The notes beneath the pieces were generated by a model. The model was given only the letters and a program-made list of their open reading frames with translations. It did not search any database and was not told the DNA's origin. This document shows, piece after piece, positions 9,128-17,708 of a stretch of DNA of 64,000 nt. Source of the DNA: an uncultured Bacteroidales bacterium (GTDB taxonomy: Bacteria; Bacteroidota; Bacteroidia; Bacteroidales; Bacteroidaceae); the NCBI GenBank assembly GCA_902779875.1, contig CACZCX010000012.1:89398-153397 (forward strand), written 5' to 3'. The translations under genes were made by a program, and so were the position numbers. How positions within the stretch are numbered: the first letter of the stretch is position 1; each line of letters begins with the position of its first letter.

Positions 9128-10519
9128 TTATTTCTTGGTGCTCTTCTTGGCCTTGGGAGCAGCCTCGGCAGCAGGCTCGAACAGCTTGTTGAACTCGTCA
9201 ACGGTAACCTTCTTGTTCTTGAGCTTTACTACGCCCTTGACTGCGGCTGAGAGCTTGGACTCGATGGCGCGGTTTACAAGACCGTCAACAGTCTCACGCT
9301 TCTTGAGCATCTCCTTTGAGTAGTTGTCAAGCAGCTCGTCGGGGATGTTCATCATACCGTACTGGGCGAACTGAGCGCGTGTAGCCTCACGTGCCATAGC
9401 GGTGATATCGGCCTCCTCAACCTTGATTGAGAACTTCTCAACCAGCTTCTCCTGGATAAGATGCCAGGTCAGCTCGTCAAGGCTGCGACGGAATGTCTCC
9501 TCGTCCTGCTCTGCATCGGGCTTGTTAGCCTTCATGATACGCTTGAGCAGATCCTCGGCATACTCCAGCTTGCCAACCTTCTCCATCATATATGTACGTA
9601 CGTCGAGCAGGAACTTGTAGTCGCTGTCGGGTACGAAACTCTTGGCGAGTGACTCCTCAACCTTGGCGCGGAAACCGGCCTCGTCCTTAACGGCATCCTT
9701 GCCGAATACATGATCGAACACCTCCTGGTTGAGCTCGCTCTCTACGAAACGTGTGATATCCTGAACTGTGAGTTGGAAGTCAGCGTCAATACCCTCAACC
9801 TCCTCTTTCTTCTTGTTAAGGAGTGATGAGATCTCGATGGCGTTGCCCTCGTAAGCCTTGGCGGGGTTGAATACGATTACAGAACCCTTCTTGGCCTTAC
9901 TGAAGAGCTTCTTCTGAGCAGCATCCTTCATGTATGAAGGCATCAGTGTGGCGCCCTCTACTACGATACCGCCCTCCTTGACTGAACCGTCCAGGTTGAG
10001 CTCTACGAGCTGACCCTTTACCATGTCGTTCTCCTTATAGCTATCCACCTGCTCGTACTTGCCGGCCTGCTGGGTGTAAGCCTTGACCTGGTTGTTGACC
10101 ATCTCCTCGGTCACCTTGATCTCGTAGTATGTGATGGCATCGTCCTTGCCGATCTCTGCCTCGAACTGAGGAGCAAGAGCAATGTCAAAATAGAATGTCT
10201 GATCGTCATCGTCCAGGCTCATGCCAGCCTCCTTCTCCTCGTTGGGGAGGGGCTCACCGAGCATATCGATCTTGTTGTCCTTGATGTAGCTGAATACCTT
10301 CTCCTGAAGCAGCTTGTTGATCTCATCGGCCTTGATTGACTTGCCGTACATCTTCTGAACAAGTGCCATAGGAACCATTCCCGGACGGAAACCCGGCATG
10401 TTCACTTTCTTCTTGGCATCCTTAAGTGCCTTGTCTACATTCTCCTGATAATCAGCTTTCACCATGCTGACGGTAAGAAGGCCCTGTACCTTGCTTACAT
10501 TCTCAAACTTTACGTTCAT
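9128..10519 (-). CDS. tig: Trigger factor, ribosome-associated chaperone
   Basis: A 463-residue protein with the trigger factor layout: an N-terminal ribosome-binding domain with the signature region PGFRPGMVPMALVQKMYGK (about residues 43-61), a central divergent PPIase-like domain, and a long helical C-terminal chaperone domain. It ends in a Lys-rich tail (PKAKKSTKK). Trigger factor binds nascent chains at the ribosome exit. The PPIase domain lacks the clear FKBP motif, as is usual in Bacteroidota. It heads the tig-clpP-clpX unit. Confidence 0.95.
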   Translation of the reverse strand: MNVKFENVSKVQGLLTVSMVKADYQENVDKALKDAKKKVNMPGFRPGMVPMALVQKMYGKSIKADEINKLLQEKVFSYIKDNKIDMLGEPLPNEEKEAGMSLDDDDQTFYFDIALAPQFEAEIGKDDAITYYEIKVTEEMVNNQVKAYTQQAGKYEQVDSYKENDMVKGQLVELNLDGSVKEGGIVVEGATLMPSYMKDAAQKKLFSKAKKGSVIVFNPAKAYEGNAIEISSLLNKKKEEVEGIDADFQLTVQDITRFVESELNQEVFDHVFGKDAVKDEAGFRAKVEESLAKSFVPDSDYKFLLDVRTYMMEKVGKLEYAEDLLKRIMKANKPDAEQDEETFRRSLDELTWHLIQEKLVEKFSIKVEEADITAMAREATRAQFAQYGMMNIPDELLDNYSKEMLKKRETVDGLVNRAIESKLSAAVKGVVKLKNKKVTVDEFNKLFEPAAEAAPKAKKSTKK

Positions 10520-10565
10520 TCTGCAATTATAATTGTCTGTTTATTTGCCTTTTTTAATTAGGGTG

Positions 10566-10573
10566 CAAAATTA
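10566..10573 (-). promoter_or_regulatory. tig promoter -7 box (TAATTTTG)
   Basis: Reading toward tig on the minus strand, TAATTTTG matches TAnnTTTG and leaves a leader of about 40 bases before the ATG at 10519. The -33 element is weak (TTTC 20 bases upstream). Confidence 0.6.
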
Positions 10574-10622
10574 CTGCAAATCCTACAAATAGTGAAAATT
10601 TTGAGGAATTTTAGCAATCACT

Positions 10623-10747
10623 CGCTGGCTTTGGCTCGGTTGGAAGAAGCTGACTAGGGGACGGTTCTTTTTGTGTCGGGAAATATTTCCATATATGTCA
10701 AGTCCGGCACGACACAAAAAGAACCGTCCCCTTCAAGCTAGCCAGCG
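10623..10747. repeat. Palindromic mini-element (MITE/REPIN-like)
   Basis: A 125-bp element fills much of the tig-lptB intergenic region. Its ends are an 8-bp inverted repeat (CGCTGGCT at 10623-10630, AGCCAGCG at 10740-10747). Inside are perfect 23-bp inverted arms at 10656-10678 and 10710-10732, beginning AGGGGACGGTTC, around a 31-base loop. It encodes nothing. From memory, similar GGGGACGGTTCTTTTTGTGTC arms occur as intergenic repeats in unrelated bacteria, sometimes with REP-associated Y1 transposases; I could not check this. The right end touches the TTG of the lptB promoter. No transposase is present in the window. Confidence 0.75.
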
Positions 10748-10778
10748 TTGTCAATGTTAGCATTTTATGCTATCTTTG
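10748..10778 (+). promoter_or_regulatory. lptB promoter (TTG - 20 - TATCTTTG)
   Basis: TTG at 10748-10750 and TATCTTTG at 10771-10778 fit the Bacteroidota consensus with 20-base spacing. The ATG at 10786 is only 7 bases after the -7 box, so transcription would begin at or next to the start codon, unless the second Met at 10810 is used. Confidence 0.7.
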
Positions 10779-10785
10779 CGACGTT

Positions 10786-11446
10786 ATGGAAGAAAACACC
10801 GACCACAAGATGGTCTTGAGGACTGAGAACCTGGTAAAACGCTACGGCAAGCGCACCGTGGTCAATCAGGTGTCGTTCGATGTCAAGCAGGGCGAGATTG
10901 TAGGTCTGCTTGGACCGAACGGAGCCGGCAAGACCACTTCATTCTATATGACCACAGGCCTTATAACTCCCAATGAAGGCCACATATACCTGGATGACCA
11001 GGAGATCACCGATTTCCCCGTGTACAAGCGTGCACGCGCCGGCGTGGGCTATCTGGCCCAGGAGGCGAGCGTGTTCCGCAAGATGAGCGTGGAGGACAAC
11101 ATAGCATCGGTCCTGGAGCTCACCGGCAAACCGTACGGAGATAGCCCGATGCCTTGCCATCGAGCCCAAGTTCATAATGCTGGACGAGCCGTTCGCAGGC
11201 GTGGACCCCATTGCCGTGGAGGATATCCAGCAGATTGTATGGAAACTCAAGGACCGCAATATAGGAATCCTCATCACAGACCATAACGTACACGAGACAC
11301 TCAGCATTACGGACCGCGCCTACCTTCTGTTTGAGGGACGCATCCTGTTCCAGGGTACACCTGAGGAGCTGGCTGTCAACCCTATAGTAAGGGAGAAATA
11401 CCTCAGCCAGAGTTTCGAACTCAAAAAGAAAAACTTCCAGAAGTAA
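10786..11446 (+). pseudogene. lptB: LPS export ABC transporter ATP-binding protein LptB, broken by an internal deletion
   Basis: The first frame (from 10786) encodes a normal LptB N-terminus with Walker [17 protein letters not shown] and the Q-loop region [17 protein letters not shown], up to LELTGKP at about 11133. The second frame resumes with [20 protein letters not shown] (Walker B) and runs through ITDHN to the stop at 11446. Compared with family proteins of about 240-250 residues, roughly 34-36 codons are missing, including the ABC signature (LSGGERRR), and the frame shifts. The deletion length must be 2 mod 3, matching an estimate of about 104-110 bases. The junction is at CCGTACG (11131-11137), readable in both frames (KPY and RTE). 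LptB powers LPS transport and is essential in Gram-negatives, so either this is an assembly error or another copy exists. Confidence 0.85.
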
Positions 11447-13096
11447 ATGAGAGTATCAAGACACATACTGGTTCTGCTGGTTTGTCTTCTTTCATTTTCC
11501 ACGAGTATGGCAATTCAGCGCCGTAGGGATCCGGCAAACCCTACTCCCGCATACATACTCCCTTATGACAGCTATGCCTCCGGTCCGGAGGCATCGGTCT
11601 CCAGGCGGATAATGACACGTGCCGCCATGGCATCGGGCTCATACTCGACCGGCAGGGTCCCCACCACCGGAGATGTTGAGATTCCGGTGATACTGGTTGA
11701 CTTTCCCGATGTCAAGTTCTCCATATCCGATACGCTCAAACTCATTGAGACTTTCGACAAAATTCTTAACGGACCGGTTGACAAAGACAGGGAACCGTTC
11801 ACATATAAGGACTGCGTAATCTATCCGCCCACAGGGAGTGTAGCCGAATATTTCAGGGACCAGTCATACGGCAGGTACAGACCCTCATTCAAGATAACCG
11901 GCCCTGTCCACCCCTCCAGGAATATGGAGAACTACGGCCGCGGAAGCGAGAGCAACGTGCTTAACCTGGTACGTGAGGCATGCGACTCCGTGATGAGCCG
12001 TGGACTGGCAGACCTGACCCGTTATGTGGAGAACGACAGTCTCAAGCAGCTTCTGATCATATACGCCGGCCAGGGTGAGAACTATCCGGGCTCAGACCCA
12101 CGCCTGATATGGCCCCATTACAACACCCTGACATTAAGTTACATAAGCTCCTCCCTCTTTTCCCATGGTATAAAGAGCATAACATACGCCTGCTCCAATG
12201 AACTGTTCTGGGACAGTGACACCATAATTGACGGCATTGGCGTCATCTGCCACGAGTTCTCCCATATATTGGGGCTTCAGGACTATTATGATACCTACAA
12301 TTACTCCGGAGCAGAGATCAATTCGGCCATGGGTTACTGGAGCCTGATGGACTACGGCTCCTATGAGAACGAGGGATTCTCACCCGTAGGATACTCCGCC
12401 TTTGACAAGTTCTCACTGGGTTGGCTTGACCTGGAGGAGATCGACGCCCCCGCAGATTATACTCTCCATGAGATAGGTACGGAGCCCGATCCCGCCAACG
12501 GCGTACACACGGCATACCGTCTGAGCACTCCCTATGACAACATCTACTTCATAATGGAGAACCGCCAGAAAACCGGATGGTACCGCTACAGCGCAACCGA
12601 GGGTATGCTGGTGACAGCCGTCAACTACAACGCCTCCAACTGGAACAACAACACCATAAACGTCTCCACAAAGCGCCTTTACTCGGTCAATGCCGATAAC
12701 GACAACAACAGGAAAACCAATGCAGGCGACCTGTTCCCTTACGGAGATGAGGACAGTCTGACAACAGCCGGCTCGCCCAGCCTGTCAATCGACGGCACAG
12801 TCCCCTATTACTCCCTCTACGGGATACGCAACCAAAACGGACTGGTAACATTCACCGCGAGCAGCAAGATGCCCACCAGGGTACAGGAGAATGCGGATTC
12901 GGATGTTGAGATAAACATCAATGACGGAGTGCTGACCGTGAGTGCGCCTTGCGGGAGCAGGCTTTCGGTTCATGACCTGTCGGGCCACGCCATACTTGAG
13001 ACGGTCATGACGGAACCCACATTCCAGACCGTCCTGCCGGAACACGGCGTCTGGCTTATAAAGTGCGGTAACAAGACAAGAAAAGTGAGGAACTGA
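11447..13096 (+). CDS. Secreted M6 family metalloprotease with probable T9SS sorting domain
   Basis: A 549-residue protein with a signal peptide (VLLVCLLSFSTSMA). The zinc site HEFSHILGLQDYYD matches the HExxHxxGxxD motif of M6 (immune inhibitor A-like) peptidases, followed by a Met-turn-like NSAMGYWSLMDYGSY. The last 75 residues look like a type A T9SS C-terminal domain (DGVLTVSAPCGSRLSVHDLSG, then HGVWLIKCGNKTRKVRN), suggesting export by T9SS and surface anchoring or release. The ATG directly follows the lptB stop, so it may share the lptB promoter. The terminator at 13082 overlaps its last codons. Confidence 0.88.
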   Translation: MRVSRHILVLLVCLLSFSTSMAIQRRRDPANPTPAYILPYDSYASGPEASVSRRIMTRAAMASGSYSTGRVPTTGDVEIPVILVDFPDVKFSISDTLKLIETFDKILNGPVDKDREPFTYKDCVIYPPTGSVAEYFRDQSYGRYRPSFKITGPVHPSRNMENYGRGSESNVLNLVREACDSVMSRGLADLTRYVENDSLKQLLIIYAGQGENYPGSDPRLIWPHYNTLTLSYISSSLFSHGIKSITYACSNELFWDSDTIIDGIGVICHEFSHILGLQDYYDTYNYSGAEINSAMGYWSLMDYGSYENEGFSPVGYSAFDKFSLGWLDLEEIDAPADYTLHEIGTEPDPANGVHTAYRLSTPYDNIYFIMENRQKTGWYRYSATEGMLVTAVNYNASNWNNNTINVSTKRLYSVNADNDNNRKTNAGDLFPYGDEDSLTTAGSPSLSIDGTVPYYSLYGIRNQNGLVTFTASSKMPTRVQENADSDVEININDGVLTVSAPCGSRLSVHDLSGHAILETVMTEPTFQTVLPEHGVWLIKCGNKTRKVRN

Positions 13097-13106
13097 GCCT
13101 CACTTT
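13082..13106. terminator. Bidirectional terminator overlapping the M6 protease stop codon
   Basis: A 9-bp stem (AAAGTGAGG/CCTCACTTT) with the loop AACTGAG lies between convergent genes. The protease stop TGA is in the loop. The plus strand continues ATTTATTT. On the minus strand the der stop is at 13109, immediately before the stem. Confidence 0.6.
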
Positions 13107-13108
13107 AT

Positions 13109-14422
13109 TTATTTCTGACGGATAAAGACATTGATCGGAGTACCGCTGAAATCCCATTTCTCACGTATCTTGTTCTCAAGGAAACGCTTGTAGGGTTCCT
13201 TTACGTACTGCGGCAGGTTGGCAAAGAACACGAATGACGGAATCTGCGGACCCTGCAGCTGTGTGCAGTACTTGATCTTGATGTACTTGCCCTTGGTCGA
13301 TGGAGGCGGATAGGACTCAATGAGCGGGAGCATCTCGGCATTCAGCTTGCCGGTCGATACACGCGCGGTCTTATGCTTGTACACATCCTTGGCGCACTCC
13401 AGCACCTTGAGTATGCGCTGTTTCTCTATGGCCGATGTGAACACGATCGGGAAATCGGTGAAGGGAGCCAGACGTGAGCGTATGGCATCCTCATAGTTCT
13501 GCATGACCTTGGCGGAGCGGTCCTCGATGAGGTCCCATTTGTTCACCACCACGACAAGTCCCTTCTGGTTCTTTACTATCAGGGAGACTATGTTCATATC
13601 CTGGCTCTCGATGCCGCGGGTGGCATCAAGCATGAGCACGCAGACATCGCTGTTCTCTATGGCACGGATGGAGCGCATCACGGAGTAGAACTCCAGATCC
13701 TCCTCAACCTTGCTTTTCTTGCGGATGCCGGCGGTATCGACCAGATAGAAGTCAAAGCCGAACTTAGTGTATCGGGTGTAGACGGAGTCACGTGTGGTGC
13801 CTGCAATGTCAGTCACTATGTTACGGTCCTCGCCTATGAATGCATTCACTATTGAGCTCTTGCCTACGTTAGGACGGCCTACCACGGCAAAACGGGGTAT
13901 ATCCTCCTCGGCCACTCCGTCGGCATCGGCGGGCAGCTTGCTTACCACGGCATCCAGCAGGTCACCGGTACCGCTGCCGTTGGCGGCAGAGATGCTGATG
14001 GGATCGCCCAGACCCAGACGGTAGAACTCGGCAGCGGCGTACTGCAGGTCAAAGGTATCCATCTTGTTGGTCACCAGCAGGACCGGAGTCTTGGAGCGGC
14101 GCAGGATTGCAGCCACCTCGTCATCCAGGTCGGTGACGCCGTTCTTGATATCAACCAGGAACAGGATAAGGTCAGCCTCGTCAATGGCTATCTTCACCTG
14201 CTTGCGGATCTCATCCTCAAACACGTCATCAGAGTTTACCACCCATCCTCCTGTATCCACTACGGAGAACACGCGCTCACCCCACTCGCACTTGCCGTAC
14301 TGGCGGTCACGGGTGGTGCCTGCCTCATCGTCCACAATGGCCTGACGGGTCTGTGTGAGACGGTTGAACAGTGTTGATTTGCCTACATTCGGGCGGCCTA
14401 CTATTGCTACCAGGTTGCTCAT
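13109..14422 (-). CDS. der: Ribosome-assembly GTPase Der (EngA)
   Basis: A 437-residue protein with two tandem GTPase domains, the hallmark of Der. The P-loops are [14 protein letters not shown] (about 8) and [14 protein letters not shown] (about 183), with DTGG and DTAG G3 motifs and NKMD and NKWD G4 motifs. A C-terminal KH-like domain follows ([19 protein letters not shown]). Der matures the 50S subunit. It is 19 bases after era, and the genes yceD-rpmF-era-der point the same way. Its stop is next to the terminator shared with the M6 protease. Confidence 0.98.
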   Translation of the reverse strand: MSNLVAIVGRPNVGKSTLFNRLTQTRQAIVDDEAGTTRDRQYGKCEWGERVFSVVDTGGWVVNSDDVFEDEIRKQVKIAIDEADLILFLVDIKNGVTDLDDEVAAILRRSKTPVLLVTNKMDTFDLQYAAAEFYRLGLGDPISISAANGSGTGDLLDAVVSKLPADADGVAEEDIPRFAVVGRPNVGKSSIVNAFIGEDRNIVTDIAGTTRDSVYTRYTKFGFDFYLVDTAGIRKKSKVEEDLEFYSVMRSIRAIENSDVCVLMLDATRGIESQDMNIVSLIVKNQKGLVVVVNKWDLIEDRSAKVMQNYEDAIRSRLAPFTDFPIVFTSAIEKQRILKVLECAKDVYKHKTARVSTGKLNAEMLPLIESYPPPSTKGKYIKIKYCTQLQGPQIPSFVFFANLPQYVKEPYKRFLENKIREKWDFSGTPINVFIRQK

Positions 14423-14441
14423 ATGATGTCAGATTATGCGG

Positions 14442-15323
14442 TCATTCCTGGGAATAACCAAAATTTCTCAGCTCGCGGTCAGAACTGCGCCAGTCCTTAT
14501 CCACCTTAACGAAAAGCTCCATGAAGATCTTCTTGCCGAAGAACTTCTCCAGATCCTTGCGCGCCTCAATGGCCACGCGTTTGAGAGCCTGCCCCTCATG
14601 TCCTATCAGGATGCCTTTCTGCGACTCACGCTCCACGTAGATGACGCAGTTGATAAGGATGCGGCTCTTGTTCTCCTTGAACTGCTCCACAGCCACCTCG
14701 ACCGAGTAAGGAATCTCCTTGTCATAGTGGAGCAGGATTTTCTCACGTACTATTTCCGATACAAAGAAACGGGCCGGCTTGTCAGTCAGCTGATCCTTGT
14801 CAAAATAGGGAGGAGATTCGGGAAGCAGCTCATTGACCCTCTTGAGTATGGCCTGTACGCCGAATGCGTTGGCAGCCGATATGGGTATGATCTCCGCTGA
14901 AGGCAGTTTCTCATGCCATGATTCCACGAGTTTGATGAGGTTGGCCTCATCGGTAAGGTCTATCTTGTTGATTATAACCAGAACCGGGACTTTCATCCCT
15001 GCCACCTTGTTCAGGAACTCCGAGTTCTTATCGGCTTTCTCAATGACATCGGTCATATACAGGAGCACGTCGGCATCGACCAGGGCCGATTCCGAGAATG
15101 CCAGCATGGACTCCTGAAGCTTGTAGTTGGGTTTGAGCACGCCGGGGGTATCGGAGAATACTATCTGCGATTCTTCGGTGTTCACTATACCCATTATCCT
15201 GTGGCGCGTGGTCTGGGCCTTGAAGGTGGCAATGGATATATGCTCGCCCACAAGCAGGTTCATCAGTGTTGACTTGCCTACGTTGGGGTTGCCTACTATG
15301 TTCACGAATCCTGCCTTATGCAT
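14442..15323 (-). CDS. era: GTPase Era (16S rRNA processing, 30S assembly)
   Basis: A 293-residue protein with the Era layout: G1 [15 protein letters not shown], the switch region ATFKAQTTRHRIMGI, G3 DTPG, G4 NKID, and a C-terminal type II KH domain (GILIGHEGQALKRVAIEARK). Era binds the 3' end of 16S rRNA. A hairpin terminator lies between rpmF and era, so era and der may depend on readthrough or on a promoter I could not identify in the 24 bases after the terminator. Confidence 0.97.
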   Translation of the reverse strand: MHKAGFVNIVGNPNVGKSTLMNLLVGEHISIATFKAQTTRHRIMGIVNTEESQIVFSDTPGVLKPNYKLQESMLAFSESALVDADVLLYMTDVIEKADKNSEFLNKVAGMKVPVLVIINKIDLTDEANLIKLVESWHEKLPSAEIIPISAANAFGVQAILKRVNELLPESPPYFDKDQLTDKPARFFVSEIVREKILLHYDKEIPYSVEVAVEQFKENKSRILINCVIYVERESQKGILIGHEGQALKRVAIEARKDLEKFFGKKIFMELFVKVDKDWRSSDRELRNFGYSQE

Positions 15324-15347
15324 GATGTGCCGGTTTTGGATAGAGTC

Positions 15348-15375
15348 AAAAAAAACGCATCTGGAAGGATGCGTT
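15348..15375 (-). terminator. Rho-independent terminator after rpmF
   Basis: On the minus strand an 8-bp stem (AACGCATC/GATGCGTT, loop CTTCCA) is followed by a run of eight T. It lies just past the rpmF stop (15389) and before the era start (15323). Confidence 0.75.
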
Positions 15376-15388
15376 CTCTGTTTTTGGT

Positions 15389-15577
15389 TTATTCAGCGGC
15401 TGCTTCCTTGACTACTGCCAACTTGCCTCTGTAATAACCGCACTCACCGCATACTGTGTGATAGACGTGCCATGCTCCGCAGTTCGGGCAGATTGCCAGT
15501 GTAGGTGCTACTGCCTTATCGTGAGTCCTTCTTTTCGCAGTTCTTGTCTTAGACTGCCTTCTTTTAGGATGTGCCAT
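15389..15577 (-). CDS. rpmF: 50S ribosomal protein L32
   Basis: A 62-residue basic protein starting MAHPKRRQSKTRTAKRRTHD, with the zinc-ribbon cysteines of L32 (CPNCGAWH and CGECGYY). It is a structural component of the large subunit. It follows the DUF177 gene by 23 bases, the pairing common across bacteria. Confidence 0.97.
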   Translation of the reverse strand: MAHPKRRQSKTRTAKRRTHDKAVAPTLAICPNCGAWHVYHTVCGECGYYRGKLAVVKEAAAE

Positions 15578-15600
15578 TTTGTTTTGTTTTTATTGTGTTA

Positions 15601-16140
15601 TTATTCGTTATCTGATTCCAATATACTGTTCAGTGCATCCCAACGCGGATCGGTAGCGCCGGTATCATCAGAACCGCTCTCCTCTCCTTCCTCAGCAGAG
15701 TGCTCGTCCAGCTTCTCCATCATGCCCTTGTTGCACTTGCCGGGAGCGTGAACGTGCTTGATGGGTATGGCCAGTGCTATGAACTCATAGATGTACCATG
15801 CCACATTTACGATACCCTTGTCCTCGGGTACCACTACAATGTCACCGTCATCGGCAAAGTCGGGACCGAGCTTAACCTTGAGCTCACCCTCATTCTCGAT
15901 ATCGAGAGACATGTCATCCAGACAACGGTCACATGTTACTATAACCGCGCCTGAAACCGAAAATGCCAGATGATATACACCGGATGCCTTGGTAACCTTA
16001 AGGTCTACGTTAACCTTGCCGCGCTGAACCTCCTCTCCCTGAACGATGTCAAAGAATTCCTGGTCAACAGTCCAACTGTAGGTCGAATTGCTTTCGGTAA
16101 GGCCCTTCAGGTCAACATTATATTTATCCAGTCTTCCCAT
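15601..16140 (-). CDS. yceD: DUF177 (YceD) family protein
   Basis: From the ATG at 16140 (MGRLDKYNVDLKGL) this is a 179-residue YceD-type protein with the family motif VTCDRCLDDMSLDI in the middle and DPRWDALNSIL at the end. Its gene is almost always upstream of rpmF, and in other bacteria the family has been linked to 23S rRNA accumulation. An in-frame start seven codons upstream would fall in the leader, so I took the internal ATG, which matches the family N-terminus and sits about 20 bases after the -7 box. Confidence 0.88.
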   Translation of the reverse strand: MGRLDKYNVDLKGLTESNSTYSWTVDQEFFDIVQGEEVQRGKVNVDLKVTKASGVYHLAFSVSGAVIVTCDRCLDDMSLDIENEGELKVKLGPDFADDGDIVVVPEDKGIVNVAWYIYEFIALAIPIKHVHAPGKCNKGMMEKLDEHSAEEGEESGSDDTGATDPRWDALNSILESDNE

Positions 16141-16160
16141 CAAACAATTTTTTCGGGGCA

Positions 16161-16192
16161 CAAAGATAAGACTTTATTTTAGCAATGTGAAA
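16161..16192 (-). promoter_or_regulatory. yceD-rpmF promoter (TTTC - 20 - TATCTTTG)
   Basis: On the minus strand TATCTTTG (16168-16161) is a strong Bacteroidota -7 box, with TTTC 20 bases upstream (16192-16189). It lies about 20 bases before the yceD ATG and just outside the left edge of repeat copy 1. Confidence 0.7.
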
Positions 16193-16223
16193 TGATTAAG
16201 GTTTTTTTTGGTATGTATCAAGG

Positions 16224-16488
16224 CCATCCGGCGGAGACTCGCCGCTTCGCGGCTCGGTTTTCTTTTGACTTTTTGGGCCCTTTGGGCCAAAAGTCCGGGA
16301 CAGGATCCTATCTGCGTATTTGATACACGACCTTTTTTTAGTTTGGGGCGGCGGCGCCCCAAACCCGTTCCATTCCATTTCATTCCATTCCACTCTGCCG
16401 GCCTCCGGCCGGGTAAAACCGAACCCCCGCTTGCTACGCTTGCGAGGGTTTGGTTTTACTGGGTGCAGATGGAAACCTATCTGCGTAT
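16224..16488. repeat. Dispersed hairpin-rich intergenic repeat, copy 1
   Basis: This 265-bp non-coding element fills the gap between the histidine kinase stop and the yceD promoter. In order: CCATCCGGCGG with a GCCGC-TTC-GCGGC hairpin; a 29-base hairpin at 16267-16295 (GACTTTT/AAAAGTC); an invariant 27-base core at 16293-16319 (GTCCGGGACAGGATCC..); a 10-bp stem GTTTGGGGCG/CGCCCCAAAC at 16341-16364; a short ATTCC-rich stretch; CCGGCCTCCGGCCGG; a 16-bp imperfect stem around TTGCTACGCTT at 16415-16457; and an end resembling the core (CCTATCTGCGTAT). The last base overlaps the kinase stop codon. Further copies are at 34685 and 49730. The family is unknown to me. Confidence 0.85.
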
Positions 16489-17639
16489 TATTTAGGAAGC
16501 TCTATACGGAAGGTGGTGCCTTTGGCGAGTTCGGAGTGAGCTACGTAGATCTTGCCTTTGTGGTATTCGGTGACTATGCGCTTGGCCAGCGAGAGGCCCA
16601 GACCCCATCCGCGCTCCTTGGTGGTATAGCCCGGATCGAATATGCTGCGCCATGAATTCTTGGCAATACCCTTGCCTGTATCGGCCACATCAATGACCAC
16701 ATGGTTCTTCTCCTCAGTCAGGGTTATGGTCAGGGTGCCCTTGCCGTTCATGGCATCGACGGCATTCTTGCATATGTTCTCAACGACCCATCCGAACAGT
16801 GAGGCGTTGACCTTGGCGTTGACAGGAGGATTTGGGAATTTACGCACGAACCTGACCGTTGCGGGTGATCGGTGCTCCACGTAGTCAATCACGCCGTCAA
16901 GTACTCCCACCATGTCGGCCTGGACGGGCTCGGGCAGGGATCCTATCTTGGAGAAACGCTCAGCCACCATCTGCAGACGGTCCACATCCTTCTCCATCTC
17001 ACCTATCAGTTCATCGTCATACTTGTCCTTGAGCAGTTCGGTCCAAGCCATAAGTGACGATATAGGTGTTCCGAGCTGATGAGCGGTCTCCTTGGAGAGG
17101 CCCACCCACACGCGGTTCTGTTCTGTCTTCTTGAAACTGAGCAGGGCGAATATGGCTATCAGCACGAACAGGACCACGACGCCCAGCTGGATATAGGGAT
17201 ATACGGTCAGACGGTTAAGCAGCAGAGACTCGTCAAAGCAAACCTCGTTGAAGTGGTTCTTGTCCACATCGCTGTAATAAATCTTTATGGAGTTGCCGAG
17301 AGCGCGCATATGCTCCACATAGTTGCTCAGGAAGGCGAGCGTATCGGCCTTTCTTATCTCTATGTTCTGCCAGCTCTTTATGTCGCCGTCCTCACCTACC
17401 ACTATGATAGGTATGGTCTGGTTGCCGCTTATGACTGACAGCACCAGGCTCAGGTCCGTATTCTCATCGGCATCATCGAGGGTGCGGTAAGCCTCGGCAA
17501 AAAGTTCCATCTTGGAGTGCTCCTCACGCGACAGGTCCTTGACCAGTTGCTGTGAGACGAACAGCGAAGTGATTGCAATTATGATGGCTACGACTATAAG
17601 GACGGTCCTTATGCGTTTGAACTCTCTGAACTTTCTCAT
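16488..17639 (-). CDS. Sensor histidine kinase (PorY-like candidate)
   Basis: A 383-residue membrane kinase. Membrane spans are at about residues 11-30 and 149-168, enclosing a periplasmic sensor of about 118 residues. The H-box is KETAHQLGTPISSL (phosphorylated His about 187), the N-box ENICKNAVDAM, G1 DTGKGIA and G2 GWGLGLSLAKRIV. No response regulator gene is adjacent. Length, topology and the HQLGTP H-box suit PorY, the kinase partner of PorX in T9SS regulation; porX is in this window at 59751. That pairing is an inference; other orphan kinases share this architecture. Its 3' end is fused to repeat copy 1. Confidence 0.9.
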   Translation of the reverse strand: MRKFREFKRIRTVLIVVAIIIAITSLFVSQQLVKDLSREEHSKMELFAEAYRTLDDADENTDLSLVLSVISGNQTIPIIVVGEDGDIKSWQNIEIRKADTLAFLSNYVEHMRALGNSIKIYYSDVDKNHFNEVCFDESLLLNRLTVYPYIQLGVVVLFVLIAIFALLSFKKTEQNRVWVGLSKETAHQLGTPISSLMAWTELLKDKYDDELIGEMEKDVDRLQMVAERFSKIGSLPEPVQADMVGVLDGVIDYVEHRSPATVRFVRKFPNPPVNAKVNASLFGWVVENICKNAVDAMNGKGTLTITLTEEKNHVVIDVADTGKGIAKNSWRSIFDPGYTTKERGWGLGLSLAKRIVTEYHKGKIYVAHSELAKGTTFRIELPK

Positions 17640-17708
17640 TGATTGCGCCGGTTTTTGTGGTCGGCATAGAATAAACGGATTTTAACTCCGCTTATTGTAC
17701 CTTTCCGT

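Noticed and set aside
16208-16495. Open frames on both strands within repeat copy 1
   Set aside because: They translate the hairpin arms and the ATTCC-rich stretch into low-complexity sequence and are not shared between copies 1 and 2.
17670-17700. Possible terminator between tatD and the histidine kinase
   Set aside because: A 7-bp stem with a G-T pair and no T run; it also faces away from any gene end that would need it except tatD-kinase, which point the same way.
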